A DNA stretch of 64,000 nt from Saccharothrix syringae (GTDB lineage: Bacteria; Actinomycetota; Actinomycetes; Mycobacteriales; Pseudonocardiaceae). The notes under the pieces were generated by a model. The model was not told the DNA's origin. It worked only from the letters and a program-made list of their open reading frames with translations, and searched no databases. Positions 27,942-37,875 of this stretch are shown piece by piece (within the stretch, counting starts at the first letter, position 1; the number at the start of each line of letters is the position of its first letter). A program made the position numbers and the translations under genes. Where the stretch lies: assembly GCF_009498035.1 (NCBI RefSeq), contig NZ_CP034550.1:6014001-6078000 (forward strand), read 5' to 3'.

Positions 27942-28738
27942 TGACCACCGACGACCGGAACCGCGCGCCCAAGACTCGGCTGTGGGACGACAGGGAGAAC
28001 GCGCGTAAGGCCAGGACCGCGATCATGATCCTGACCGAGGCGTTCGAGGCGGTCGTGGACGCCGGGCAGATCACCGTCCACGCCCAGACCAGCCACGTCT
28101 TCCAGGCGACGTTCGGCTGGTGGGCCTGGATCATGCGCAGCAGCAAGGCCGCCGTCCTGCTCCACGACAACGGCCTGGACCACGAAGCGGACCCCATCGT
28201 CCGGTCGATCCTGCAACACGCCCTGGTGCTCCAATGGGTGATCGACGTCGGCGACCAGGCCCTGGAGGCGGTTGCCGAGCACGGCGAGAACGAACAGCGC
28301 AGGTTCTTCGGCCACGCGCAGCGAGCCGGCTGGCCTTCACCCGAAGCCGTCGGCACGCCGGTCGCGCCGAAGCCGGACACGCCGCATCCGCTGCTGCCGA
28401 TGGTCAAGAACTTCCTTGAGCTCTGCCGCGCCTACGACGCACAGCCCGCCTACGTCGCGTTCAGCCTCTACTCGGCCCACGTCCACCCCTCCACCAAGGG
28501 CGCGATGGCCTACCTCGACCCGCAGACGGGACTGCACGGCACACCGATCCGCGAAAGCTACAGCGGGCTGCTCCACACCGCCGCCTGCGCGATCCAGACC
28601 ACCAAGACCATCAACCGACTCCTCGCCAGGCATCCGTTCGACCAGGCCCTCTCCCGCGCCGAACAGGCGCTGGGAACCCGCATCGACCCGCCCGTCCTGC
28701 GCCCCGAACACCGGCCTTCACCACCGTCGACCCCGTGA
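27941..28738 (+). CDS. DUF5677-like helical protein
   Basis: A 265-residue helical protein. The segment SSKAAVLLHDNGLDHEADPIVRSILQHALVL resembles the conserved core of DUF5677, with a later SLYSAHVHPS motif typical of that group. Function is unknown, though members occur beside defence and toxin genes. It is translationally coupled to the preceding gene. About 230 bases separate it from the next gene on the same strand. Confidence 0.65.
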   Translation: MTTDDRNRAPKTRLWDDRENARKARTAIMILTEAFEAVVDAGQITVHAQTSHVFQATFGWWAWIMRSSKAAVLLHDNGLDHEADPIVRSILQHALVLQWVIDVGDQALEAVAEHGENEQRRFFGHAQRAGWPSPEAVGTPVAPKPDTPHPLLPMVKNFLELCRAYDAQPAYVAFSLYSAHVHPSTKGAMAYLDPQTGLHGTPIRESYSGLLHTAACAIQTTKTINRLLARHPFDQALSRAEQALGTRIDPPVLRPEHRPSPPSTP

Positions 28739-28965
28739 TCAACCAGCCCATATCGAGCCAAGTCGGCACCTGACTGGACAGCACCCTCGTTTCCGGAGCC
28801 GTCACGCACACCGGCTCGGCCTGGCGGCGTGGAAGGACTTGTCGGCTCGCCGGTCGTCACGTCGAAATCCATCGAGCCGGTCGCCGCTTGGTGTGGCATC
28901 CTGTTCGGCTGGCCTCCCGGCCGGCCCGCCCCCTGGGTGGCAGCTGGCGATGAAGGAGCAGGTCC

Positions 28966-30261
28966 GTGATCACCCGCACGCTGGAGGAGCTGCGCGCCGC
29001 CGATGAGCGCACGCAGCTCTTCACCCCCTTCGGGCTCGGCATCACCCTCAGGCTCACGCCGGAGGCGGCATTGGCCCACCAGCACGCGATGCTGGACGGC
29101 ACCGACCTGGTCGACGAGGTCGCCGAGGGCACCCGCCTGCGCTTCGAGCGCGTACGCACCCTCTACCTGCGCGGCGTGCTCGACCATGAGTCGTTCACCG
29201 TCGCCGGCGACCACGCCCGCCTGGTCGTCGAGCACGCTCTCCGCGACCGGTTCCTGAGCTTCTACCGGCACCGCATCGTCCTGGTGAGCACCTCCAGCGG
29301 GCACGAACGCATCGCACAGGTCGACTCGTTCGACAAGGTCCGTGCCGCCTTCGAGCGGCGCGGTGGCCCGTGGAAGCTCAAACTGACCATCGGCGGCGTG
29401 CTCGAAGAGTTCAACGGCATGCTGAACGGCCTGTGGAACTGGGCCCGGGAGGAAGGGCTGCTGCCCGGTCAACGGGCCAGGAGCATGCAGCCCGTACAGA
29501 TCAAGCTGCGCAACATGGTCGCGCATCCCTCCGGCTACCACCTCGGCACACCCGTCGATGCCGCCCGGGTCATCCACGACCTGGCCGAGATCATCAACTG
29601 CCTGTGGGGCGCCCGGACGCCCGGCGGGCGCCTGCACCCCGCGCCCGTGCACCGGTCGGTGCAGCTCATCATCTGGGACGACACCGGACGCGTGGAAATC
29701 GGCGACATCACCACCGTGCCCACCGAGCACATGACGGCCAACGTGACCTGCCTGGTCGTCCGGGCGCAGGTCAACGACCGCCAGGAGTTGCTCGGGTTCG
29801 ATCCCCGGTTCGAGACCACCCGCTACCCAGTGGAGTTGCTCTGGGGACCGGGCACCGTCGAGCAGGCACGAGTCTGGGTCGAGGCCCACCGGCCCGTGGA
29901 CGACGAAGTCGACACGCTAGACCGCCACTTCGTGATCCGTCGTCACGGCGACCGCATCGACCCGCCCCGAGGCACCGCGGTCACGGCCGGATTGCCCACC
30001 GACCAGCGAGCGGGCGTCTGGTTGCTGGTCAAGGCCGACGACCCGCTCAGCGCGTTCAACCACATCCGCAACCAGACCGGCGCCACCAGCGCCTGCACGG
30101 ACGCAAAGCCGTGTACGAACTGCCCCGCCCACACCGTGACCAGCGGCGACTGGGAGACGATCCTCCAGCATGCCGCTCAGGCAGGACTCGACACACGTCC
30201 TGTCCACCCCGCCAACGTTCAGGTGCCGTCCCCACTGCCCTCGTGGACCGCCGAATCCTGA
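28966..30261 (+). CDS. Unknown protein
   Basis: A 431-residue protein from GTG 28966, with AAGGAGC upstream. The N-terminal half is helical (LTPEAALAHQHAML, RLVVEHALRDRFLSFY, LEEFNGMLNGLWNWARE, KLRNMVAHPSGYH). The MVAHPSGYH piece recalls the R...H segment of HEPN-like helical domains, but the fit is loose. The second half is beta-rich (VQLIIWDDTGRVEIGDI, NVTCLVVRAQV) and ends with a CTNCPAH Cys pair. No family recognised. Last intact gene of the cluster. Confidence 0.7.
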   Translation: MITRTLEELRAADERTQLFTPFGLGITLRLTPEAALAHQHAMLDGTDLVDEVAEGTRLRFERVRTLYLRGVLDHESFTVAGDHARLVVEHALRDRFLSFYRHRIVLVSTSSGHERIAQVDSFDKVRAAFERRGGPWKLKLTIGGVLEEFNGMLNGLWNWAREEGLLPGQRARSMQPVQIKLRNMVAHPSGYHLGTPVDAARVIHDLAEIINCLWGARTPGGRLHPAPVHRSVQLIIWDDTGRVEIGDITTVPTEHMTANVTCLVVRAQVNDRQELLGFDPRFETTRYPVELLWGPGTVEQARVWVEAHRPVDDEVDTLDRHFVIRRHGDRIDPPRGTAVTAGLPTDQRAGVWLLVKADDPLSAFNHIRNQTGATSACTDAKPCTNCPAHTVTSGDWETILQHAAQAGLDTRPVHPANVQVPSPLPSWTAES

Positions 30262-30383
30262 AGCGGCGGAGCCGCGTCGATCACCTCCGCGTCCCGAGTG
30301 CGCAGGTACGGTCGCACCCCACCCGACAGCACACCCGGTTCCAGACCGGGTCGCCCGATACCTCACCGTGCAAGGAGCCGTTC

Positions 30384-30975
30384 ATGACCCGTCGTCGGTT
30401 CGAGGCCGCCGCATGGCTGCCGCAACCCTCCTCGCCCGAAACCCACCGGGCCGGGATCGAAGCGGTGGCCGGTTGACTGCAAGAACAGGAACAGCGCACG
30501 GGCGCGGCAGCCGTGCTGGTGACCGACACGTTTCCCACCGACGACGACATTCTGCGGGGCCCCTCCCAACGGGAACCACGCACTTCACGGTGAAGTCCTC
30601 CGGCCCCGTCGTATCCGGGCCCGTCCTGACGTTTCGTCCCACTTACAAGGCACTCGACGTCGCCCAGGACACCACCCGCTCGGCAATCTGCGTCTGGGAA
30701 GCTGGCGACACGCCGATCCGCGACTGGGCCGGGCAGGTCGACGCAGTCAACCCCGCCTGGCCGACTACCTCGATCGCCTGGTCGACGCTGGCAACAACGG
30801 CTACGCCGACCAGGCTGGCCTGCGCGATGCCCGTATCATCCTCGCCGAAATGCGTGACCACGACCTGCTCGACCAGGAAGTCTCCGGTGCTTTGGCCGCG
30901 TATGACACCCTCTCTGTGGACGCCCTGGATCGCATCGCCAAGCTGATCGTCTCACTCGGAGGTCGCCGCGTCTGA
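30384..30975 (+). pseudogene. Decayed unknown gene (nonsense codon plus frameshift)
   Basis: ATG 30384 follows AAGGAGCC and begins a normal-looking protein (MTRRRFEAAAWLPQPSSPE). A TGA at 30474-30476 interrupts it, yet the same frame continues sensibly (LQEQEQRTGAAAVLVTD, then FPTDDDILRG). The end of the gene lies in another frame: RLADYLDRLVDAGNNG, LRDARIILAEMRDHD and LDRIAKLIVSLGGRRV to a stop at 30975. At least one nonsense change and one frameshift separate it from a full gene. The original product is not recognised. Confidence 0.6.
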
Positions 30976-31075
30976 GAGGCTGTGACGTTCCACTACCGAC
31001 CCAGGGAATGCCGCCGACTACACTGTGCTCTGCTTGTCACACAAGATTGGCAGATCCCAGACCGGAGTGGGTAGG

Positions 31076-31471
31076 TCATGTGGACTTCGAGACGCTCTGA
31101 CACTCGACCGCAGCCTCGGACCATTCCGACCACAGTGGGCCGAGTATATAGCGGCCATCCTCGTTCTTTTCGAGCGCGCGGAGGTTTACCAGCGCCTTGG
31201 CGACACGGTAAGTCGTAGGCAATGGCAGCTTGGTCGCGCGGCTCATTTCTGTGAGATTCAGCGGCTTGTTGCCGTTGGCGACCGACTCCAGCATTGTAAA
31301 CGCTCGTTCCAGTACCGAGGAGCGAGTATGGCCGTTGAGCATCTCCTCACCTTCCGATCCGGAGGAGGACGCGGAAGCTATCGGTTCGACATGTCGATCT
31401 TCCGCTGACCGTTGCGACCGTGATTGAGCGTTGGTCGCCTTGCCGTTCCATTGAGGGCCGGTGAACGACAC
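31076..31471 (-). CDS. IclR-type HTH protein lacking the effector domain
   Basis: A 131-residue ORF. Residues ~45-115 match the IclR winged helix: SSVLERAFTMLESVANG, LTEMSRATKLPLPTTYRVAKAL and YILGPLW. Full IclR regulators have a further ~170-residue ligand domain. Here the frame stops at 31076 and no continuation appears in other frames downstream. It is either a truncated gene or a free-standing DNA-binding domain. Confidence 0.65.
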   Translation of the reverse strand: MSFTGPQWNGKATNAQSRSQRSAEDRHVEPIASASSSGSEGEEMLNGHTRSSVLERAFTMLESVANGNKPLNLTEMSRATKLPLPTTYRVAKALVNLRALEKNEDGRYILGPLWSEWSEAAVECQSVSKST

Positions 31472-31925
31472 GTTGGCTTTCCTTTCAACTTTTCACGCAC
31501 CCTCGGCGAGGTCGTAATCGGACGAGGCACTGACGGGTCGTTCTGCGATCCCAGTTGGACGGCGTCGCGAAGTACCGCACGGCGTGGCATTGCCTGCCCG
31601 TGCGCATGGTAGTCGCTGACGTGTAGCCGATTGCAGTCAGTCGTTGGGCTGCGGCGACTCGCGGTAGTAATATGAGCATCGTCGAAGTGGCTCGAATATA
31701 CGCAAAGGGCTTGAGGCTAGTTTGACATCCGCCGTTGAAGACTCATCCTTCGACGGCCAGCACGCTCGACAGTTACAGCTCTGCGACCAGCACAGGGCGA
31801 GCCGTGGGCTGCGCGCAAGCACTAGAGGTGCCTGCGAAGCAGGTTAGGTGACCGACAATTTGTTCCGTTGCTTCATCAATATTGTCGCGAGCGATCCGGT
31901 CCCGATCATCTGAGTCGGAACCGAT
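31472..31925. other. Gene-free stretch
   Basis: About 450 bases of lower GC with no ORF I would support. It is consistent with decayed or recently acquired DNA. Confidence 0.5.
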
Positions 31926-32423
31926 TCAAGCGGGCGCATTGGGGGTGCCAGTGGTCGACGTGACGGAACATCGAGCTCGTTCGTTGCGTTCCGTTCCGGG
32001 CGGGATTGTCGCGTAGGACGTGTCGAGGAACGAACGGAGCCGTGCCGTACTGAGGATCAGTTCGTGCCGTTCGTCGGTCTCTCCGCGCAGGATGTGTGCG
32101 ATTTTCATGGTCTGTTGGTTCACCCTGGTGATGATCACGTCGCCCTCTCCTTCCTCGGCGCCATCGTGTTGAAGGGCGAGGCCGGTGTCGAGTAGCTCCC
32201 GCCCGAACACCCATACGACTTCGGCGTCGATGGTCCAGGCGTGGTGGTGCACGTATACCGCGTAGGGATCGGCGGGGTCGTAGACGAGTCGCACGGCGAC
32301 TCCATACAGCCCCGTGGCGCCTGTGGTCTCGACAGTGATCGGTACGGTCACTGGTGTGGTCTTCCCTTGCGTTCGTCCGATGGGGAGGGCGGTTCGGTCG
32401 TTTGGGCATGGCAGGGTTGTCAT
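31926..32423 (-). CDS. SsgA-like sporulation/cell-division regulator (SALP)
   Basis: A 165-residue protein of the SsgA family, found only in morphologically complex actinomycetes, where it guides septation and peptidoglycan processes during sporulation. Markers are VRLVYDPADPYAVYV, the WVFGRELLDTGL strand, EGDVIITRV and LRSFLDTSYATIPPG. ATG 32423. Length is slightly above the usual ~135-145 because of extra N-terminal and C-terminal residues. It sits in an accessory region, unlike the core ssg genes. Confidence 0.85.
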   Translation of the reverse strand: MTTLPCPNDRTALPIGRTQGKTTPVTVPITVETTGATGLYGVAVRLVYDPADPYAVYVHHHAWTIDAEVVWVFGRELLDTGLALQHDGAEEGEGDVIITRVNQQTMKIAHILRGETDERHELILSTARLRSFLDTSYATIPPGTERNERARCSVTSTTGTPNAPA

Positions 32424-32514
32424 GGGCAGGTTGCAGGTGTTCCGCTCGTCGTGGCTGTTCTTGCTCCATAGGGTGGACGTTGCGCGGTCTGTCTCCGGAC
32501 GATGTCGCCCGATG

Positions 32515-33054
32515 TCAGGTCTCGGGAAGGCGGCTGTCCGGATCCGGTCGGTTTTCGGAGTTTGCTCTCATGAGCGCCACTCTGTGTTCCAGGGAGAAGC
32601 AGAGGCGTTCGGCACTACCGTGAAAAGCCCTCAACAGTGGTACGACGGGCGTGAGCATCGGAGATGAAGCTTGCGGGTAATCCGTGCCCGACCCGCCCAG
32701 AGCTGCCACGAACCGGTGGAATACTTCATGCGCGTACAGCTGCTCGAACTGGGCTCGAAGGTTGCGCGCATCCTCGACCTGGTGGCGCGATCCAACACTC
32801 TCGGCGACTCGCAGCGCGATGTCCGACGACGTTGCCACAGCGATGCCGATCTGGCCGAGGACGTCGCGGTGCGCGCGGAGTTCGTCGTACCGGTCGCAGT
32901 GTCCGTACACGTGCGGGGCCTGGTGTGACGTGTCGGGTTGTTCCGCAGGTTCGACGACGTTCTCCATCCGGGGCGTGAGGATGCCGACAGCCCGCCCCAG
33001 CAGCTCCACGTGGCGGCGGAGTTCCTCGACGGCCTGTTCCCCACTGTCTGTCAC
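32515..33054 (-). CDS. Hypothetical helical protein
   Basis: A 179-residue protein. GTG 33054 (VTDSGEQAVEELRRHV) follows GGAGGGGG, which fixes the start better than the longer frame to 33315. It is helical, with VEELRRHVELLGRAVGIL, RDVLGQIGIAVATSSDIALRVAE and VEDARNLRAQFEQLY. No family recognised. It is followed on the same strand by the SsgA-like gene 91 bp on. Confidence 0.55.
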   Translation of the reverse strand: MTDSGEQAVEELRRHVELLGRAVGILTPRMENVVEPAEQPDTSHQAPHVYGHCDRYDELRAHRDVLGQIGIAVATSSDIALRVAESVGSRHQVEDARNLRAQFEQLYAHEVFHRFVAALGGSGTDYPQASSPMLTPVVPLLRAFHGSAERLCFSLEHRVALMRANSENRPDPDSRLPET

Positions 33055-33610
33055 ACAACCCCCTCCGTTCCGTTCGCCGGTTCCCTCAGAAGCACCCGCA
33101 GGGCCGCGGCTGATCGCGCCGAAGTCGTCGCCGCAGAAGTTCTGAGTGCCACGTCCGGTGCGAGTCAAAATCGATCTTCGTTGGCACTGCTTGCGTCGGA
33201 GTCCCCCGGGCACGTGCAGCGCTCCCAGTCCTTCCTTAATCCCACGAACACAGCATCGTGAGTCCGTGCCGGGTGGCACATCGGGGACGACACGAAGATC
33301 CGATCGAAACCGCATCAGTGCGGAAAACCTCAGATCCTAATGTTACTGTCGGCAACACCCTGATCACCGTGGGCATTCCTCGTACTCGCCCCAGCCCGCG
33401 CCAGGCCGTGATCCCGAGTCCCTGCTTGGCTTCTACCAGCATGGTTGCTTCACCGGCCCACGATGGCGCCGTTGACGTCGCGCACCGATGACGACGCCGT
33501 CCGCGACGCTGGTTCCCGTGTCAACCCCGATGCGCATCCGCAGAAAGGAAGGGATTCTGTGCGGTGGCTCGTCCACACAGCGGCCTCGATCCCCAGGAGA
33601 CGACACGAAG
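33055..33610. other. Divergent intergenic region upstream of the P450 gene
   Basis: About 550 bases between divergent genes with no supported ORF. It should hold both promoters; no clear operator was found by eye. Confidence 0.4.
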
Positions 33611-34861
33611 ATGGCGATGTCCCAGCTCGCCGACGCCGACCGCCAATTGCTGCTCGGCGGCACGCTTCACGGATACCGGCACCACGACGTCGAGGACGCC
33701 GCCCGGCGCGCGGGAGGGGTGCACGTGGCTACCCAGCCGAACGGCGTGGTGGTGCACGTGCTCACGGTCGGTCTACGGCAGGCTCGCGATCTGCTGGGTG
33801 ACCCGCGGTTGTCCAAGGACGCCGCGGCGATCATCGCCACGATGGGCCGCCACATGATCGCCGCCGGTCACGATCCCCGGGATCTGTCGGCCATCATCGG
33901 CCCCAGCATGATCAACTCTGATGCGCCGCGCCATACGCGCTTGCGGCATCCGGTCGCGGCGGCGATGACCTCGAAGCGACTCGCCCGCCTCCAGCCGCGC
34001 ATCACCGGCATGGTGCACGACCTGCTCGACGACCTCGACCCGGATCGCCCGGTCGACCTGGTGGGACAGTTCGCGCTGCCGCTGCCCCTGGCCGTTATGT
34101 GCGATCTGCTCGGTGTCCCGGAGGGCGAGGACCGGTCGGCGCTGGCGGGCTGGTCGTCGGCGATGATGACCGAGGTGCCGGAGGTGCAGAAACCGGCGTC
34201 CGACGCGATGGTCGGCTACCTGACCGCCCTGATCGAGGAGAAGCGGACGAGCCCCGACGAGGCACTGCTGTCCGCGCTGGTGCACGGCGAGGTCGACGGC
34301 GACCGCCTGACCCCGGAGGAGGTGTTGACCACCGCCGTGCTCCTGGTCGCGGCCGGACACGAGACCACGACCGCGGCGATCGGGAACACCGCGGTCGGGC
34401 TGCTGAGCACCGGGACCTGGTCGGCGGTCGCCCAGCGTCCGGACACGGTGCCGGACGCCGTGCAGGAAGGGTTGCGGCACGATCCGCCGACCCGCAACAT
34501 CCCCCACTACCTCGTCACCCGGGATATCGAACTCGACGGCGACACGGTCCCGGCGGGTTCCATTGTCATGGTCAACCTCGGTGCCGCCAACCGCGACCCC
34601 GACGCCTTCGGTGCCGACGCCGACAGGTTCGACCCGTTCCGCCGCCGTGGTGCCGGTGCGCTGACTCACGCGACCTTCGGAAACGGTCCGCACCGCTGTG
34701 TGGGAAGCCGTCTGGCGACGATGGAGATCGAGATCGCCTTGGGCGAGATCACCCGACGCTGGCCACGCGCGCGTCTGGTCGACCCGGTCGACGATCTCGC
34801 CCGCGGTGCCGCAGTGGTGATCAACGGTTTCGACCGTGTCGACGTCCTCCTGGAACCCTGA
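33611..34861 (+). CDS. Cytochrome P450
   Basis: A 416-residue soluble class I bacterial P450. Canonical sites are all present: I-helix AAGHETTTA with the acid-alcohol pair, ExxR in EGLRHDPP, and the haem-ligand loop FGNGPHRCVG (Cys). It needs a ferredoxin and reductase, neither of which is adjacent. ATG 33611 follows GGAGACGACACGAAG. It is convergent with the LuxR-type regulator. The substrate is unknown. Sequence details differ from the two P450s of the NRPS operon, so it is not a recent duplicate of them. Confidence 0.93.
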   Translation: MAMSQLADADRQLLLGGTLHGYRHHDVEDAARRAGGVHVATQPNGVVVHVLTVGLRQARDLLGDPRLSKDAAAIIATMGRHMIAAGHDPRDLSAIIGPSMINSDAPRHTRLRHPVAAAMTSKRLARLQPRITGMVHDLLDDLDPDRPVDLVGQFALPLPLAVMCDLLGVPEGEDRSALAGWSSAMMTEVPEVQKPASDAMVGYLTALIEEKRTSPDEALLSALVHGEVDGDRLTPEEVLTTAVLLVAAGHETTTAAIGNTAVGLLSTGTWSAVAQRPDTVPDAVQEGLRHDPPTRNIPHYLVTRDIELDGDTVPAGSIVMVNLGAANRDPDAFGADADRFDPFRRRGAGALTHATFGNGPHRCVGSRLATMEIEIALGEITRRWPRARLVDPVDDLARGAAVVINGFDRVDVLLEP

Positions 34862-34921
34862 CGGCCGGATTCGGAGTGCGGGTTTCGTTCCGTCAGGGCC
34901 TCGTCCCGCCTCATGCGGCGA

Positions 34922-37351
34922 TCACCGGTCTCGGTGGTGCTCGTTGAGGTAGGCGATGAGGCCGAACCGGTTGCCCACTCCCAGTTTGCGGTACATGGTG
35001 GACAACTGGTACTCCACGGTCCGGTGGCTTTTGAACAGTCGCGCGGCGATCTGCTTGTTCTGCAGTCCGTCCCTGACCAGGCGGGCGAGTTCCCACTCGT
35101 CGACGGTGAACGGCTTGGGCGGATCGGCCTTCGGGACCGATCCGCCGTCATCGCCCTTTCGGACGTTGTCGCCACCGGCGGGCGGGCCACTGCCCGCCGT
35201 TGTGGTGGGCAGGGCGTTGTCGGCGGCGGGCACACGTAGATTCACACCGGTCCGCAGTCCATACCTGCGGTCCAGTACCAGTGCGATGGCTTCCTCCACG
35301 GTGCTCACCTGCACGGCATAAGCCGCGTCGTACTCGTCCGGGGTCAGGTGTCGGGCGACCGCGTTCTCGGCATGCTCGCGCAGCACGGCGAACACCTCCA
35401 GCTTCCGGGAGAGCTGGATGCCGGTCGACCGGTGCAACCCGTCGGCGGCGCCCAGCAACCGGGCGGCGTCGTCCGCGTACTGTTTCCCGGCCAGCGCCAG
35501 TGCCCAGGCCAGCACCGGCAGGGTGAACAACGGCGTCCACCGATCGTCGATCTCCCGCTGCCCACGCACACTCTCGATAAGGACGTCGACAGCGGCCAGC
35601 GGGTTGTCGTCGAACCTGATCAGCGACACCGCCAGGCACCATCGCGCCCACGCCATGCCCCACGCCGCCTGGAGGCGCTCGCACTCCTCGACGAACGCCA
35701 CGGCCGCCGCCCGGCCTTCGTCGGCGTCGCCGAGCAGGACCGATCCCATCGTCAGCAGAATCTCGGTCAGGTGCGCGTCGACCAGCGCGCCGGGCCCGTA
35801 GGAGCGCCACAGACGATGGGACTCCCGCAGCACCTCCACTCCTCGCCGGTCGGCGTCGATGAGCACCTGGTGGGCTCCGCGGATGAACAGCAACGCGGCG
35901 ACCGGCTCGTCCGGCGGGGCCGCCTGCTCGGCATCGGCGATACGGGCCAGCACCGCCTCGCGCCCCTCCCCCAGGCACAGCTTCATCCACGCGTCGAGCG
36001 CGATGGCACTGGCCCGCAGCACCGAGCGGGAGACGGGGGCGGCTTTCAGGGCGCGCTGCAGCCACAGGGACTGCTCGGGAAGCTTTCCGGAGTACGTCCA
36101 CCACCGGCTGCGTGAGAGGTCGACGCTCATCTGCAGCGCCTGCACGGCAGGCTCCACCCCGACAGACTCCGAATCCCTGAGCAGAGAGCCGAGGGCAGCG
36201 CGCAGATCCGGCATGTCGAGCCCGACCGCGCGCAGCAGCGACACCTCGTTGTCGCCACGAAACCCTGTCGCGTACCCGGTGGCGAGGTTGCGGTAGTGGT
36301 CACGGTGACGCGCACGCACCGCGACGCCTCTGTTGGGGGACTGCATGAGCAGTGTCGCGGCGAACTGCCGGATCGGGACCAACAGCTCGTATCTCCTGCG
36401 ATCGGCCGACGGCACGACCAGAGACTTGTCGACCAGTTCGATGAGCGCGTCGGCGACCTCGACGGCGGGCAACCGCTCGTCGGCGCACACCCGCTCCGCC
36501 GCCGTCAGGTCGAAGGAGCCGGTGAACACCGATGCCGCTGTCAGCAGGTGCTGCGCCGACGGTGTGCACAGTTGGTAGCTGGTGCGGATCAGACCGGCCA
36601 TCTTCCGCTGGTGCGGCGCGGAGTCCAGTCGCTCGGCGATCACCTCCGCCGACAGCGACCTGAACTGGCCGACCAGCAACTCGATGCCCAGCGGGAGCCC
36701 GCCGGTGCTGCGCACGATCTTGCGTACCGCCGGCCAGTTGCGCTCGTCCAACCGCCATCCCGGAGCCCCGGCCGCAGCCCGCTGGACCAGCAGCTGAACG
36801 GACTCCACCTCGACATCGAGAGGTCCGTCCTCGTCGGGGATCGCCAAGGGAGGAACGACGACGAGGGCCTCACCGTCCAAGGCGAGCAGCGTGCGGCTGG
36901 TCGCAAGGACCCGCAGATTCGGACACGCGCGCAATAACGCGGCCACCAGGTCACCCACCTGATCGACCAGATGCTCGCAATTGTCCATGATCAACAGCAT
37001 GCTGCGGTCCCGCAGATAGGCCACCAGAGTCCGCAACGGATCGTCGGCGGCCTGACTGGGCACCTGCACCGCCCAGAGCACCGCCTGTTCCAGCAGCGCC
37101 TGGTCCCCCTCGGGCACCTTCGCCAACTCGACCACGCACACCCCGTGCTCGTAAACAGACCGCACGGCCTGGGCATGCTCGAGAGCCAACCTCGTCTTGC
37201 CCGCGCCGGGACCACCCGTCAACGTGACCAGCCTCGTGGCGGCAAGACTCTGCCGCAGATCCTTCAACAGCGCGCGCCTGCCCACGAACGCGCTCAGCGT
37301 GAGCGGAAGCCCACTCTGGCCGGTGTCGCCCGGAACCATCGAAGTACCCAT
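34922..37351 (-). CDS. LuxR-type regulator with AAA/NB-ARC ATPase domain
   Basis: An 809-residue protein from ATG 37351 (MGTSMVPGDTG). It has an N-terminal ATPase with FVGRRALL, P-loop TGGPGAGKTRLALEH, Walker B LLIMDNCEHLVDQ and LATSRTLL. A winged-helix and helical (TPR-like) region follows. The C-terminal LuxR HTH is at ~745-800 (WELARLVRDGLQNKQIAARLF, SHRTVEYQLSTMYRKLGV). The layout is that of the large ATP-binding LuxR regulators (MalT/LAL-like, with an AfsR-type ATPase), which activate biosynthetic or catabolic genes. It is convergent with the P450 gene. Confidence 0.9.
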   Translation of the reverse strand: MGTSMVPGDTGQSGLPLTLSAFVGRRALLKDLRQSLAATRLVTLTGGPGAGKTRLALEHAQAVRSVYEHGVCVVELAKVPEGDQALLEQAVLWAVQVPSQAADDPLRTLVAYLRDRSMLLIMDNCEHLVDQVGDLVAALLRACPNLRVLATSRTLLALDGEALVVVPPLAIPDEDGPLDVEVESVQLLVQRAAAGAPGWRLDERNWPAVRKIVRSTGGLPLGIELLVGQFRSLSAEVIAERLDSAPHQRKMAGLIRTSYQLCTPSAQHLLTAASVFTGSFDLTAAERVCADERLPAVEVADALIELVDKSLVVPSADRRRYELLVPIRQFAATLLMQSPNRGVAVRARHRDHYRNLATGYATGFRGDNEVSLLRAVGLDMPDLRAALGSLLRDSESVGVEPAVQALQMSVDLSRSRWWTYSGKLPEQSLWLQRALKAAPVSRSVLRASAIALDAWMKLCLGEGREAVLARIADAEQAAPPDEPVAALLFIRGAHQVLIDADRRGVEVLRESHRLWRSYGPGALVDAHLTEILLTMGSVLLGDADEGRAAAVAFVEECERLQAAWGMAWARWCLAVSLIRFDDNPLAAVDVLIESVRGQREIDDRWTPLFTLPVLAWALALAGKQYADDAARLLGAADGLHRSTGIQLSRKLEVFAVLREHAENAVARHLTPDEYDAAYAVQVSTVEEAIALVLDRRYGLRTGVNLRVPAADNALPTTTAGSGPPAGGDNVRKGDDGGSVPKADPPKPFTVDEWELARLVRDGLQNKQIAARLFKSHRTVEYQLSTMYRKLGVGNRFGLIAYLNEHHRDR

Positions 37352-37689
37352 GGTCTCACCGTACGACAATACTGTGAACAATACTCGGCATTCCGACGGC
37401 AGACCCACCAGCCCGAAGACACGGTGTTCAACCCACACACCATCTCATGCCGAGTGTGGTATGTCCGCGCGAGACGGTTTCGGCGAGGCAGCGCGCAAAC
37501 GCTCAAAACACCGGCGTTCACACCATCTGCTCGGATGATGCCCGCCTGGTTTATGCCGATCCGATCTGCTCAGCCGCCCACACCGCCTTGTATCGGCGGA
37601 CCGGGGATCGCGGTTATCGGACGCCTGCTCTGCCAGCAGCCCGGCGGCTTCCTCCCATGTCGCGAGGCGCACCCCGCCCCCAACCACAT

Positions 37690-37875
37690 CCGCAGGTCGA
37701 AGCCGGTGGTGTGCGCCTGCGACGCGCACCGGCCCCGGAGAATGTGGGCCGCTACGTGGGCCGGACCGGCCGAGCCGCACACCGCCGGGCCAGGACTTCA
37801 GGTTCGCGGTCCCATAGGCGTCCTGTCCGCGACGAGCAACCCGGCGGCGGCGAACACGGTCAACAGGTCGCGCGA
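37690..37875. repeat. Diverged duplicate of the 44.95-45.49 kb region
   Basis: Bases 37,709-37,815 align with 44,955-45,065, sharing GACGCxxACCGGCCCCGG and GGACTTCxGGTTCGCGGT. Directly after, 37,822-37,873 aligns nearly base for base with 45,436-45,487 (CGACGAGCAACCCGGCGGCG is common to both). The intervening ~370 bases of the second copy are missing here, so this is a deleted, decayed copy. Confidence 0.6.

Noticed and set aside
30384..30975. Possible transposase
   Set aside because: No DDE or other transposase motif and no terminal inverted repeats were found; kept as an unrecognised pseudogene.
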